Source: Planctomycetaceae bacterium
GTDB taxonomy: Bacteria; Planctomycetota; Phycisphaerae; Phycisphaerales; SM1A02
Direction: 5' to 3'
DNA length: 64,000 bases
Assembly (NCBI GenBank): GCA_947474065.1
Contig: CANJHD010000006.1
Span: 1 to 64,000, forward strand
Shown here in pieces: positions 8,092 to 17,043 of the stretch. A model generated the notes under the pieces. The model saw only the letters and a list, made by a program, of their open reading frames with translations. It was not told the DNA's origin and did no database searches. The first letter of the stretch is position 1; every line of letters begins with the position of its first letter. The translations under genes were made by a program, and so were the position numbers.

Positions 8092-8889
8092 GTGCCGCAG
8101 CCATTCCACCAACTTCCAGCGAGCGTTCTTGCCCTCTCGCGCTCCGTGCGCCTTGCGGGTGGCGCGGTTCCCGCACTCGTAGTACATCCGTACTTTGATC
8201 GCAACTCCGGCAAAGTCCTACGGCCCGCCCCACTACTCGTCTGGATGCACGGCCGCACCGTCACCAAGGAACTTGACCCTGGTCGCTACCTTCGACTTGC
8301 ACGCGCAGGCATCGCTACCTGTGCGGTTGATCTGCCCGGTCACGGCGAACGCCTTGATCCGGCGCGGCAAGCACCAGAGCAAACGCTCGGCGTGGTTGAG
8401 CAGATAGTCGATGAAATTGATGCAGTCCTTGCTGATCTCGATGCATCCGGCGAATTCGCCGGATGCAAGCGCGCCTTGGGCGGAATGAGTGCGGGCGGAA
8501 TGGCCGCTCTGGTTCGCCTGACCCGCCCCCACGCCTTTGATGCTGCAGTAGTGGAATGCACAACCGGAAGTTGGCGCTGGCAGCAGCACCGCGCGATGTT
8601 TGATGCGGTCCGCGTTGCCGCCATGAATCCCATTGACCACCTGACGGATTGGCGCGAAATTCCCCTCCTGGCACTGCATAATTCCGAGGACGAGTGGATA
8701 CCCGTTGATGGCCAGCGCGAGTTCATTGAAGCACTCCGCGCCCGCGCAATCCGCCCAGAACGTGTGCAGTTTCATGTGTATGGCCCAACTGGCGCTCCAT
8801 TTGAGCATGCCGGGTTTGGACGTATGGCCTCAGACGCCAAGGAGCGAGTAACGGCGTTCCTGAGCCATTCCCTCACCGCAGCAGAATGA
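8092..8889 (+). CDS. Alpha/beta hydrolase
   Basis: A cytosolic serine hydrolase of about 265 aa. LLVWMHGRT is the oxyanion-hole HG motif, LPGHGERLD follows strand 4, GGMSAGGM is the nucleophile elbow (GxSxG), NSEDEWIP carries the likely acid, and FEHAGF the catalytic His. The track ORF opens with TTG at 8038, only 2 bases from the divergent rsmD start. I prefer the GTG at 8092 because a -10-like element lies just upstream, though both remain possible. Substrate unknown. No signal peptide is seen. Confidence 0.8.
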   Translation: MPQPFHQLPASVLALSRSVRLAGGAVPALVVHPYFDRNSGKVLRPAPLLVWMHGRTVTKELDPGRYLRLARAGIATCAVDLPGHGERLDPARQAPEQTLGVVEQIVDEIDAVLADLDASGEFAGCKRALGGMSAGGMAALVRLTRPHAFDAAVVECTTGSWRWQQHRAMFDAVRVAAMNPIDHLTDWREIPLLALHNSEDEWIPVDGQREFIEALRARAIRPERVQFHVYGPTGAPFEHAGFGRMASDAKERVTAFLSHSLTAAE

Positions 8890-8940
8890 CGACTCCATAG
8901 ATTTTCAGCGATTCGAGGCAAGATGCTATCGGAAATGCCG

Positions 8941-8946
8941 TATCTT
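8941..8946 (+). promoter_or_regulatory. -10-like element TATCTT before the H-X9-DG pseudopilin
   Basis: TATCTT ends 10 bases before the ATG at 8957, with no Shine-Dalgarno between; leaderless-type arrangement. Confidence 0.35.
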
Positions 8947-8956
8947 CTAGGCATCC

Positions 8957-10036
8957 ATGCCTACTCCGATGACCACGCAGACGACTACGCCGATCTCCAA
9001 GCGCACACTCCGCTCACCTGATCCGCGCGCGTTCACGATCGTTGAACTGCTCGTTGTGGTGGGAATCATCGCGCTACTGATGGGCATCTTGGTCACTGGC
9101 GTTCGAGGCGCTATCGGCAGCGCGCGCAAGACCCGCGAACTCAACGGACTGCGCGGCGTCTACGCGGCGTGGTACCAGTACGCGAACACCTACGAAGAGC
9201 AGCTGCTGCCGGGCTTCCTTGATGAAGCGACGCAGGTGAACTGGAAGGTCAACTACACGAACATGTCGTCGGCCACCCTGAATTCATCACTGACACAGAC
9301 CTACCCTTGGCGTCTTGCGCGCTTCATGGATGATCCGTACGGAACCATGATTAGTTACATCGAAACAGAGAGTGCCGATGTCAACACCAATGCCACCGAG
9401 GAATGGGAGGGAGTTCCCGACCACCCAAGTTGGATGACCTCCGCGTTCGGCGCACCTGGCAGTACTTTGGCGCTGCAGCCGGCGTTCGCATACAACGCTT
9501 TCTACATTGGTGGCTGGTACAAGACCGCCAACAATGTGTCCTCACCGACATACGCCGACGCCGGATGGACCACTGCGGACGGCAGCGCTGTCACCGGTCG
9601 TCTGGTGTGCACGCGACTTGCAAGCATCTCCCGCACCTCTGAAGTGATCGTCTTTGCTTCAAGCAGCCTGCGAGCGCCCGGCAACTATCGACCTGGCCTG
9701 AATCCCGAGGATCGCATCCCTGGTAATTCATGGATCGTGCCGCCGACGCTTGGCTCCATTCCTGTCTGGGAGCCGTTCATGGGAACGCAACAAAGCGTCA
9801 CGATGGGACCATCCGAGGGCGGATCCGCCGCCTTCATGCATCAGTCAGGCATGACTGATTCCGGCATTCTTCAAGTGAATGTCGCGCAGGGCGTTCCGGT
9901 GCGCCGGCACAATCTGCTTGTGGCAACTGTCAAGGCTGACGGAAGCACGGAAAGTGCGAGCGTCGGAGCGCTGATGGATATGCGCGTCTGGATCGACGCC
10001 GCCGATCGCAGCGATTTCACACACGCTGACAATTGA
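8957..10036 (+). CDS. H-X9-DG-type pseudopilin (prepilin-like N-terminus)
   Basis: A 359-residue protein with a type II secretion/pilin-like N-terminus: a polar leader, then RAFTIVELLVVVGIIALLMG, where the prepilin peptidase would cut before Phe with Glu at +5. Near the C-terminus HNLLVATVKADG fits the H-X9-DG motif typical of the very large planctomycete pseudopilin families (DUF1559-like group). These proteins are exported, membrane-anchored and processed by a prepilin peptidase; their role is not established. It is a single gene, convergent with the exbB-like gene. A 12-base palindrome (ATGTCATGACAT, 10064-10075) lies in the gap after it. Confidence 0.85.
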   Translation: MPTPMTTQTTTPISKRTLRSPDPRAFTIVELLVVVGIIALLMGILVTGVRGAIGSARKTRELNGLRGVYAAWYQYANTYEEQLLPGFLDEATQVNWKVNYTNMSSATLNSSLTQTYPWRLARFMDDPYGTMISYIETESADVNTNATEEWEGVPDHPSWMTSAFGAPGSTLALQPAFAYNAFYIGGWYKTANNVSSPTYADAGWTTADGSAVTGRLVCTRLASISRTSEVIVFASSSLRAPGNYRPGLNPEDRIPGNSWIVPPTLGSIPVWEPFMGTQQSVTMGPSEGGSAAFMHQSGMTDSGILQVNVAQGVPVRRHNLLVATVKADGSTESASVGALMDMRVWIDAADRSDFTHADN

Positions 10037-10113
10037 ATTTCGAAGCCGCCTCGCTGCATGTCGATGTCATGACATGGCGGCCGGCTCGCCCGGCGGTTGC
10101 GCGCCCCCACCAC

Positions 10114-10809
10114 TCACACCTGCTGCGGAACGCCTATCTCTGCTGGCGCACGCTCATGCTTGTGATTGGCGTCGGTTGACGGCTCATGATGTGGGCGCGG
10201 CGGAGGTGATGCTCCCAAGGTGAGCTGCGCAACCGCGATCATGGTTTCAAGGCGACCGAGCGTGTTCTCACGCTGCGCGCCGTAGCCCATGAATGGGAAC
10301 AGCGTAATCAGCGCAACAACTAGACCGGAGGCGGTTGCGACGAGTGCCTCGCCGATACCACCAGAGATAGCGCGCGGGTCGACCATCGCGCCACCGCCGC
10401 CGAGCAACTCAAAGCTACGGATGATTCCCGTGACGGTTCCCAGAATTCCAAGCATCGGCGCGGCGGTGATGATGGTGGAGAGCGTCGCCATGAAACGGTC
10501 CATGTGAATGCGCTCGGCTTCCACCGAACCGACTGCCACCGCGTCGCTCGCGCCATCGTTGAGGAGCGAAGTGGCAACCCGCGAGTACACCGTGTCGCTG
10601 GTCTCGGCTAACGCAGAGACGCGCATGCGGTCTCCGCGGCGAAACGAATCCATGAGCAGCACGAACCCGCGCTTGGCCGATGGACCATTCTGACGGATCC
10701 AATAGACCCCGCGCTCGAACGACACGGCAACGGAGACGACGCTGAGAACAAAGAGCGGCCACATGACTGGGCCGCCGCGGTGCATGAGTGATAGGAACGT
10801 CTGGATCAT
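10114..10809 (-). CDS. MotA/TolQ/ExbB-family proton channel protein
   Basis: An inner-membrane protein of 231 aa from the ATG at 10809 (MIQTFLSLMHRGGPVMWPL). Three hydrophobic segments match the family: WPLFVLSVVSVAVSFERGVYW near the N-terminus, ITAAPMLGILGTVTGIIRSF in the centre and GEALVATASGLVVALITLFPF. The GTVTGII and GLVVA helices are the pore-lining signatures. The C-terminus is a polar Pro/His-rich tail. No ExbD/TolR partner is adjacent, so the stator would need a partner encoded elsewhere. A TATGAT element lies upstream at 10847-10852. A start at 10851 is possible but less likely. Confidence 0.85.
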   Translation of the reverse strand: MIQTFLSLMHRGGPVMWPLFVLSVVSVAVSFERGVYWIRQNGPSAKRGFVLLMDSFRRGDRMRVSALAETSDTVYSRVATSLLNDGASDAVAVGSVEAERIHMDRFMATLSTIITAAPMLGILGTVTGIIRSFELLGGGGAMVDPRAISGGIGEALVATASGLVVALITLFPFMGYGAQRENTLGRLETMIAVAQLTLGASPPPRPHHEPSTDANHKHERAPAEIGVPQQV

Positions 10810-10846
10810 TGTGGGGGCTTCGCGCGGAATTTGCGTCGAGCGGGGA

Positions 10847-10852
10847 ATCATA
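10847..10852 (-). promoter_or_regulatory. -10-like element TATGAT for the exbB-like gene
   Basis: Minus-strand TATGAT about 37 bases upstream of the ATG at 10809, back to back with the TACACT of ispA at 10863; a divergent promoter pair. Confidence 0.4.
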
Positions 10853-10862
10853 CGGAGTCCGC

Positions 10863-10868
10863 TACACT
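10863..10868 (+). promoter_or_regulatory. -10-like element TACACT, leaderless-type promoter of ispA
   Basis: GCTACACT with the hexamer ending 7 bases before the ATG at 10876. The same GCTACACT octamer recurs upstream of dxs at 11762-11769. Confidence 0.5.
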
Positions 10869-10875
10869 CCGCGGA

Positions 10876-11751
10876 ATGACCGCGCTCGGCACCCACGTAA
10901 CGGATTCCCAGCTCATTAATGAGGTTGAAACCGCCCTGAATCAGGCGCTGGCTGACCACCTCTTGGCACCCAAATTGCGTGAAGCGATGCAGTACGCGGT
11001 GCTGGGTGGAGGCAAGCGCGTCCGCCCCGTCATGACCCTTCGCGCCTGCGAGGCCGTAGGTGGTCGCCGCCAAGACGCCATTCCTGCCGCCATCGCCCTG
11101 GAAATGATCCACTGCTTCAGTTTGGTGCATGACGATCTACCGGCCCTCGACAATGATGACCTGCGCCGTGGCCGCCCCACTACTCACATCGCTCACGGGG
11201 AAGCTCTGGCAATCCTGGCTGGCGATGCGCTGACTTCCGTGGCGATAGAAATCGCGCTCGATTCGCCCGTGCGCGCCGCAGACATTGCCCGAGAGTTGGC
11301 CGCAGCGACGACTGCGATGATAACCGGGCAGGTCTACGACACCCTTGCTGGATTCCCGGGGAACCTTCCCGCCGCCGAACGCCTGCGCCTTGTGCATGAC
11401 AACAAGACCGGCGCCCTGATCCGGTGCGCCTGCCGGATGGGCGCCCTGTGTGGCACCCCCGACGAATCACGCCTTCAGGCCCTGACCACCTACGGCGAAT
11501 CCATGGGACTCATGTTCCAAGTGGTCGACGACATTCTTGACGAAACCCAGTCCACCGAGCACCTCGGCAAGGCTGCCGGCAAAGACCGCGACGCCGGAAA
11601 GCTCACTTATCCGAGCATCTTTGGCATCGCCGAAAGCCATCGCCACGTGGCCCATCTGTTGGAAATCGCCCTCAGCGCCCTCCAACCATTGGGAAATGCG
11701 GCGGAACCGCTGCGTTTGACCGCCCACGCGCTCGCAACTCGGACTAAATAA
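10876..11751 (+). CDS. ispA: Polyprenyl (farnesyl/geranylgeranyl) diphosphate synthase
   Basis: A cytosolic prenyl chain elongation enzyme joining IPP to allylic diphosphates. The first Asp-rich motif is DDLPALDNDDLRRGRPTTH, followed by GEALAILAGDAL, then the second motif FQVVDDILDETQ and GKLTYPSIFG, which are typical of IspA-type farnesyl diphosphate synthases. I use the ATG at 10876 (MTALGTHVTDSQ; 291 aa) because the upstream part of the track ORF lies before the promoter element. It lies about 110 bases upstream of dxs. Chain length (C15 or C20) cannot be read reliably. Confidence 0.9.
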   Translation: MTALGTHVTDSQLINEVETALNQALADHLLAPKLREAMQYAVLGGGKRVRPVMTLRACEAVGGRRQDAIPAAIALEMIHCFSLVHDDLPALDNDDLRRGRPTTHIAHGEALAILAGDALTSVAIEIALDSPVRAADIARELAAATTAMITGQVYDTLAGFPGNLPAAERLRLVHDNKTGALIRCACRMGALCGTPDESRLQALTTYGESMGLMFQVVDDILDETQSTEHLGKAAGKDRDAGKLTYPSIFGIAESHRHVAHLLEIALSALQPLGNAAEPLRLTAHALATRTK

Positions 11752-11763
11752 CCACCGCCGCGC

Positions 11764-11769
11764 TACACT
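11764..11769 (+). promoter_or_regulatory. -10-like element TACACT upstream of dxs
   Basis: CGCTACACTTT begins 12 bases after the ispA stop and leaves a leader of roughly 85 bases before dxs. dxs could also be read from the ispA transcript. Confidence 0.35.
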
Positions 11770-11859
11770 TTCCCACCGCTTGCGAATGCCCCCGTGGGCT
11801 CGAGAGCGGAGCGCCCTGCTCACTACGGTCGAGCGCTGACAGGCACCTAAGACTCCCCC

Positions 11860-13836
11860 ATGAAGCTCCTCCCATCGATCGCCGGTCCCGCCGACCTCAA
11901 GAAGCTCTCCATCGAACAACTTCCGCAACTTGCGGCTGAGGTTCGTCAAGCAATCTGCGACCAAGTGGCCAAGTCCGGCGGGCACCTTGCTCCCAATCTT
12001 GGCGTTGTCGATCTCACGATCGCCATGCACTACGTCTTTGACTTCGGTCACGATCGTCTGCTGTGGGACGTTGGTCACCAGTGCTACACGCACAAACTTC
12101 TCACCGGACGTCAGCACCTCTTAGGAAAGTTGCGTCAACGCGGCGGCATGTCGGGCTTCCCTGAGCCACGCGAGTCAAACTTCGATCTCTTCTCCGTCGG
12201 TCACGCTGGAACAGGCATCTCCACCGCAGTCGGTGTTGCGCGCGGCGACACGCTCGGCGGCGAGGGCTGGACCGCAGACAATGCTGATGGTCGCCGCGTT
12301 GCGGTGGTCATTGGTGATGCAAGCATCGTGAACGGTGTTGCAATGGAAGGCCTGAACAATGCCGGCACACTGCACCGCCAGTTCTTGGTGGTGTTGAATG
12401 ACAACGGCATGTCGATCGCCAAGCCGCAAGGCGCGGTCGCTGCGTACTTTGATCATGTCCGTTTGAGCCAGGGCTACAGCGAGTTCAAGAAGACCGCGCG
12501 CGAGTTCGCCAAGCACATGCCGGGCGGCAGCACGCTCGCCGAGATCTATCACCGCTTGGGCGAAGTCTCCAAGAATTTGGCGCATGAAGTGCACACCAGC
12601 GGCTGGTTTGAGCACTTCAACCTCGTCACCGTTGGACCCGTCGATGGCCATGACATTAAGGCCTTGGTGGATGTCCTGAATGAAGCCAAGGAATTCGATC
12701 GCCCCATGGTTCTCCACGTGAAGACCGTCAAGGGCAAGGGCTTCGGATTTGCCGAGAAAGACAGCTGCACCTTCCACTCACCGAGCCCGTTCAGCATGCT
12801 CGATGACATGGAGAACGAAGGCTGCCGCGTTGAACTGAAGAAGAGCGGACGCTCCTTCACCGCGGCGTTCGGCGAAGCCATGACCGACCTGATGGCGCGT
12901 GATCCGAAGGTGGTGGCGTGCACCGCTGCCATGCCAGACGGCACGGGCATCTCGAAGGTGCAAGCCAAGTTCCCCGATCGCGTGTGGGACACCGGCATCT
13001 GCGAAAGCCATGCCGCTGACATGATGTGCGGTCTTGCCAAGACTGGCTGGAAGCCGTTCATGGCCGTGTACAGCACGTTCCTGCAGCGCGCGTTTGATCA
13101 GTGCTTCCAGGAAGCTGCGCTGCAAGGCCTGCCCCTGCGCCTCTGCCTCGATCGCGCTGGTCTTGTTGGCGGCGACGGAGCGGTGCATCACGGCTTCTGC
13201 GATATCGCCATGCTTTCCGTGCTTCCCAACGCTGTCATCATGGGCGCACTTGATGAGCCAAGCATGAAGGCCGCGTTGGAGTTCATGGCCAACTACGACG
13301 CTGGCATCACTAGTCTCCGCTATCCGCGCGAGGCAGTGATCGATCGATTCACGAACACCGCTTGCCCACCGTTTGAACTCGGCAAGTCGCGCGCACTGAT
13401 CCGCAATGCGCGGCCAGATGTCGCCATCGTTGCATTCGGAACCATGGCGCATGAATCCGCTGAAGCGATTGCGCTCCTCGGCGAGTACACCGTTGACCTC
13501 TACGACGCGCGATTCGCGAAGCCGATTGACGTTGCGCTTCTCAAGGATCTGCTCGGACGCGGCATTCCGGTGGTGACCATTGAAGATCACTCGATCCGCG
13601 GTGGCTTCGGCGCCTGCGTGCTCGAGGCATGCAACGAACACGGCCTCGATACGCGCCTCGTCACTCGCTTGGCGATTCCAGATTTCTGGATCCACCACGG
13701 CGAGCGCAAGGAGCAATTGGTCGATTGCGGGCTTGATCCAGCCGCAATTGCTCGGACTATCCGTGCGATGATCGAAGGCCGATCCACCCCGACAACCGTC
13801 GGCAGCGCATCCCCGCGTTCGGTCAGCAAAGTCTGA
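11860..13836 (+). CDS. dxs: 1-deoxy-D-xylulose-5-phosphate synthase
   Basis: A thiamine diphosphate enzyme joining pyruvate and glyceraldehyde 3-phosphate, the first step of the MEP pathway. It shows HYVFDFGHDRLLWDVGHQCYTHKLLTGR, SVGHAGTGISTAVG, VGPVDGHDIKALV, and a C-terminal transketolase region with RVWDTGICESHAADMMCGLA and a long IPVVTIEDHSIRGGFG tail. The ThDP-binding stretch reads GDASIVNGVAMEGLNNAG rather than the common GDGALTGGMAFEALN, a divergent variant. Length 658 aa is normal. With ispA upstream and ispD 5.7 kb away it supplies isoprenoid precursors. Confidence 0.92.
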   Translation: MKLLPSIAGPADLKKLSIEQLPQLAAEVRQAICDQVAKSGGHLAPNLGVVDLTIAMHYVFDFGHDRLLWDVGHQCYTHKLLTGRQHLLGKLRQRGGMSGFPEPRESNFDLFSVGHAGTGISTAVGVARGDTLGGEGWTADNADGRRVAVVIGDASIVNGVAMEGLNNAGTLHRQFLVVLNDNGMSIAKPQGAVAAYFDHVRLSQGYSEFKKTAREFAKHMPGGSTLAEIYHRLGEVSKNLAHEVHTSGWFEHFNLVTVGPVDGHDIKALVDVLNEAKEFDRPMVLHVKTVKGKGFGFAEKDSCTFHSPSPFSMLDDMENEGCRVELKKSGRSFTAAFGEAMTDLMARDPKVVACTAAMPDGTGISKVQAKFPDRVWDTGICESHAADMMCGLAKTGWKPFMAVYSTFLQRAFDQCFQEAALQGLPLRLCLDRAGLVGGDGAVHHGFCDIAMLSVLPNAVIMGALDEPSMKAALEFMANYDAGITSLRYPREAVIDRFTNTACPPFELGKSRALIRNARPDVAIVAFGTMAHESAEAIALLGEYTVDLYDARFAKPIDVALLKDLLGRGIPVVTIEDHSIRGGFGACVLEACNEHGLDTRLVTRLAIPDFWIHHGERKEQLVDCGLDPAAIARTIRAMIEGRSTPTTVGSASPRSVSKV

Positions 13837-13875
13837 TCCAACATTCCTAGCCTGTCAGCCCCCGCGAGAACCACG

Positions 13876-14625
13876 ATGGCCATCCTTGTCATCCAACATT
13901 CCAAGATCAGTGACCCGGGCCTCCTGGGCAATTCGCTCCGTTCACACGGACAGCGCGTGCGGATCGTCCGCGTTGACCTTGGTCAGCCGCTGCCGAATGA
14001 CCTTGATGATGTGCACGGCTTGATCTCGCTCGGCGGTCCACAGTCGGCCAATGGCAATGATCCGTGGGTGAACCCTGAGTTGGAACTCATGCGCGAGGCG
14101 CACGCTCGACAGATCCCGGTGCTTGGACTGTGCCTCGGTGCACAGATGCTCGCCAAGGCACTCGGCGGCGAAGTGACCACCATGACCAAGCCGGAACTCG
14201 GTTGGGTCGCTGTGCGCGCCGCAGGTATCGGCGTTGAAGACGTGCTGCATGCCGGCATCGGCTGGACGCAGTACGTCTTTGAGAGCCACGGCGAACATGT
14301 TTCGAAGTTGCCCGAAGGCGCGACGGTTGTCATGAAGGGCGAAGCATGCCCCGTGCAAGCGTTCCGCGTTGGCGCACTGAGCTACGGCATTCAGTACCAC
14401 CCGGAGTGGACGCGCGAGACGATCCTTGGCGAAATTGACTCCGCGACCGACGCGGAACTTGCGGTCGTTGGCACTACGAAGGCAAACCTGCGCCAAGCCA
14501 CCGCCGAGCACTACCCCGCCGCAGAACGCAACGCGAATCGCGTCTTTGAACTGGCAAATTTGCTGCTATTCCCGGCCGGTCGCCAGCAAACTGGACTGGT
14601 TGCGCCAGGCTGGGTGCATCACTAA
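13876..14625 (+). CDS. Class I glutamine amidotransferase (GMP synthase-like)
   Basis: A 249-residue protein of the GuaA-type amidotransferase fold. The nucleophile elbow is LGLCLGAQML (Cys86), and the other triad members are in QYHPEW (His175, Glu177). There is no ATP pyrophosphatase domain, so it is not a full GMP synthase. Stand-alone relatives act in gamma-glutamyl hydrolysis or as amidotransferase subunits; the substrate here is unknown. It starts 39 bases after dxs and may share its transcript. Confidence 0.85.
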   Translation: MAILVIQHSKISDPGLLGNSLRSHGQRVRIVRVDLGQPLPNDLDDVHGLISLGGPQSANGNDPWVNPELELMREAHARQIPVLGLCLGAQMLAKALGGEVTTMTKPELGWVAVRAAGIGVEDVLHAGIGWTQYVFESHGEHVSKLPEGATVVMKGEACPVQAFRVGALSYGIQYHPEWTRETILGEIDSATDAELAVVGTTKANLRQATAEHYPAAERNANRVFELANLLLFPAGRQQTGLVAPGWVHH

Positions 14626-14676
14626 ATAACGCGCCGCCTTTCCGCCCAATCGGCGGGCACTCGCCGCGAGCGCTCA

Positions 14677-14682
14677 TACGCT
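14677..14682 (+). promoter_or_regulatory. -10-like element TACGCT within a small inverted repeat, before yraN
   Basis: TACGCT ends 6 bases before the ATG at 14689. The hexamer overlaps a hairpin GCGAGCG-ctcata-CGCTCGC (14666-14685), so an operator is conceivable. Confidence 0.35.
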
Positions 14683-14688
14683 CGCCGC

Positions 14689-15081
14689 ATGGATCTCAAT
14701 AGCAACTCATTGTCGCGCGCTGAAATCGGCGCGGCCGGCGAACGCGCCGCTGCTCAGCACTTAGCTGATCGCGGCTACACCATCATGGAACGCAACCTCC
14801 GCATCGGCGATGACGAAGCGGACATCGTTGCCCTTGCTCCGGGCGGCGCGGTGGCGATTGTTGAAGTCAAGACGCGACGCGGGCCATGGAACCCGGAGGA
14901 GCGCGTCGATGCAGTGAAGCAAGGGAATCTTGTGCGACTTGCCGCAACGCTCCATGAGCGCCCCGAATTCCATGACCGGATGTTTCAGTTTGATGTGGTG
15001 GCAGTATCAGTAGAAGCTGAAGGAACCATCACAGTAATGCATTGGGCGCATGCGTTCGATGCCAGCGGAAGCCCGTGGTAG
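14689..15081 (+). CDS. YraN/UPF0102 family nuclease-like protein
   Basis: A 130-residue protein of the restriction-endonuclease-like UPF0102 family. GAAGERAAAQHLADRGYTIMERNLR, then EADIVALA and IVEVKTR (the D...ExK metal site), followed by AVKQGNLVRLAA, match the family throughout. Members bind Holliday-junction-like DNA in some bacteria, but the cellular role is poorly defined. It is convergent with the SurA-like gene, with only 10 bases between. Confidence 0.88.
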   Translation: MDLNSNSLSRAEIGAAGERAAAQHLADRGYTIMERNLRIGDDEADIVALAPGGAVAIVEVKTRRGPWNPEERVDAVKQGNLVRLAATLHERPEFHDRMFQFDVVAVSVEAEGTITVMHWAHAFDASGSPW

Positions 15082-15091
15082 GCAGCGAATC

Positions 15092-16453
15092 TCAGTGCGC
15101 TGGTCCCTGTTGCGCACCCTTCATCGGCCGCAACGGATCCAAGTACCGCTCGCGTGCAATCTGCACGAGGCGAATTTCCATCTTGGTGATACTTGCACCC
15201 AGCCAGCGCTTCTGCAGCGACTGGATGTAGCGAGCCTGCTCGAGTCGCTCTTGGGTTCCCTGTAACTCTCCACGCAAGGAGAGCTGCAAATCCGTGTCGA
15301 AGATCGACATGCGCGGCGGGGTTTCTTCGCTGATCACTGCAAACCAGGTCATAGAAGTGCGCGCATCAAGTGGCTCAGAAATCATTCCCGGCTGCAGTGG
15401 CGCGATCAGTTTCTGCAGATCATTGGTCATGTCCGAAACCATCATCTTGCCGTCAGCCACGGTGACTGCGCGCCACATTCCATGCTCAGGAGTGCCCACC
15501 GCATCGGCGATCTCCGTGAAGGTCTTCTTCTCGGTAATCATGCGTTTCACAACTTCAATCTTGTCTGCCTGCTGTTCCTTGGCCAGGCGAATGCGCCCGA
15601 GGCGATAGATCGGATCAGGCTCATATGCAGCGTGGCGCTGTCGATACAACCGCTCTACATCGCGCCAACTCACCACCACGCGCGGCTCGACTTTGCGCCG
15701 AAGAATGTCGCGCGTCAGTTCTGCATTCTTTCGGAATGTCACGAACTCCTCAACGGACATCTGCATCTCATCGCGGAGTGCCTCTTCGGCACTGGCACGG
15801 TTACCGCCGCGCTGCGCAATCGTGGTCTCTTGCAAATCACGAAGCCAACCAAGCAATCCAACCTTCATCTCCGGCGAAAGCCTGCTCTCCGCTTCGGCGA
15901 GAATCAATTCAGATTCCACCTGCTGTCGGAATGCGCGACGCACCAGCGCGTCAACCTGCGTGCGCGCAGATTCTGGATTCGGGTCCTGCGAAGCCAACAG
16001 TACGGCTGCCTCGATCTGCTTGAAGATTTCTTCTGCAAAGATCGGCCGACCATTGATCTGACCGATCAGACTTTCAACAAGCCAGCGCTGACCAACACGC
16101 AGCGTGCGCTGACTGCCCTCGTCAATGAACTGACTTGCTTCTTTCTCCGTCGTCGGATCGACTGCCGTGATTACTTCTTCCTTGCGAATGACCTTTGTGC
16201 CATCGGCAAGGGTGACGGTGCGTTCAATGTCCGTGACGCCGGGCGGTTCTACTTGCGGCAGCGGCGTTGACACCACCTCCGGTAACGGACCCTTCGGGGG
16301 CGCAGAGAACGCGCTGATATCGACATCGCGCACCGTCTGTTCCACCTCGGGGGATGGCGTGCAGCCAACCACCACAGTGACGGCCATTGCGGAAATCGCC
16401 GCCAGTATTCGGCGGTATGTGTCGATTGGGCGCGTGCAGATCGGGTGAAGCAT
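15092..16453 (-). CDS. SurA/PpiC-like periplasmic lipoprotein
   Basis: A 453-residue exported protein. The N-terminus carries a hydrophobic segment ending AVTVVVGCTPS, a lipobox-like VVGC near residue 30, then a Pro-rich linker. The sequence LVESLIGQINGRPIFAEEIFKQIEA resembles the start of the SurA N-terminal chaperone domain, and the parvulin-like part runs from about DPIYRLGRIRLAKEQQADK to TSMTWFAVISEE. Parvulin active-site residues are not clearly preserved, so a chaperone role is more likely than isomerase activity. It may help outer-membrane protein folding. It diverges from the DUF1844 gene. Confidence 0.7.
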   Translation of the reverse strand: MLHPICTRPIDTYRRILAAISAMAVTVVVGCTPSPEVEQTVRDVDISAFSAPPKGPLPEVVSTPLPQVEPPGVTDIERTVTLADGTKVIRKEEVITAVDPTTEKEASQFIDEGSQRTLRVGQRWLVESLIGQINGRPIFAEEIFKQIEAAVLLASQDPNPESARTQVDALVRRAFRQQVESELILAEAESRLSPEMKVGLLGWLRDLQETTIAQRGGNRASAEEALRDEMQMSVEEFVTFRKNAELTRDILRRKVEPRVVVSWRDVERLYRQRHAAYEPDPIYRLGRIRLAKEQQADKIEVVKRMITEKKTFTEIADAVGTPEHGMWRAVTVADGKMMVSDMTNDLQKLIAPLQPGMISEPLDARTSMTWFAVISEETPPRMSIFDTDLQLSLRGELQGTQERLEQARYIQSLQKRWLGASITKMEIRLVQIARERYLDPLRPMKGAQQGPAH

Positions 16454-16484
16454 CGGGCGGGCGGAGTGTACGCCGGGGGCGACC

Positions 16485-16490
16485 TATACT
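16485..16490 (+). promoter_or_regulatory. -10-like element TATACT before the DUF1844 gene
   Basis: TATACT lies 25 bases upstream of the ATG at 16516, with GAAGGA as Shine-Dalgarno 8 bases before the ATG; leadered promoter. Confidence 0.45.
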
Positions 16491-16515
16491 CCCCTCCTTC
16501 CCCGAAGGACCACAC

Positions 16516-17025
16516 ATGATCGACCCGAACAGCCAACACTCGTCCGACGCGCCCGCCCCGAGCATCCATGTGGACAGCGACTGGAAGGCACAGGCAGAAG
16601 CTGAGCGCACCCGCTTGGCCGCCAAGGATGCAGCGATGGATGCACGCGCTGCCGAGGCAGGAAACGAACAACTGCCACCCGCGGAGTTCCGAAGTCTGGT
16701 TGGCTTGCTCGCGTCACAGGCTGTGATGGGTCTCGGCACGATGGCCGACCCGCAAGGCCGCGTGGTGGTGGACCTCGAAGGTTCGAAGTTTGCCATGGAC
16801 CTCTTGCAAGTCCTGCACGACAAGACCAAGGGCAACCTCACTCCCGAGGAGGCCGGCGAACTCGACGAAGTACTGCGCGAGCTCGGCATGCGATTCGGAG
16901 CGATCGCCCGCATGGTGGCTGAGCAGATGCGCACCGCGCCCGGATCCGTTGTCGCCGGTGCACCAGCCATGGCGCCACCAGCCGCGGCGGCTCAGAAGCC
17001 TGTGAGCAAGTTGATTATTCCGTAA
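16516..17025 (+). CDS. DUF1844 domain protein
   Basis: A soluble 169-residue protein from the ATG at 16516 (MIDPNSQHSSDAP), following a GAAGGA ribosome site. FRSLVGLLASQAVMGLGTMADPQG and LEGSKFAMDLLQVLHDKTKGNLTPEEAGELDEVLREL are the DUF1844 core. The N-terminal region is charged and the C-terminus Ala/Pro-rich. The family is widespread in Planctomycetota and Deltaproteobacteria, and its function is unknown. It faces the GT-C-like gene, 18 bases away. Confidence 0.85.
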   Translation: MIDPNSQHSSDAPAPSIHVDSDWKAQAEAERTRLAAKDAAMDARAAEAGNEQLPPAEFRSLVGLLASQAVMGLGTMADPQGRVVVDLEGSKFAMDLLQVLHDKTKGNLTPEEAGELDEVLRELGMRFGAIARMVAEQMRTAPGSVVAGAPAMAPPAAAAQKPVSKLIIP

Positions 17026-17043
17026 GAACGGCCAAGGTCGCTT

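Noticed and set aside
10064-10075. ATGTCATGACAT palindrome as a terminator or operator
   Set aside because: Lies between convergent gene ends with no T-tract; a 12-base AT/GC-mixed palindrome alone is weak evidence.
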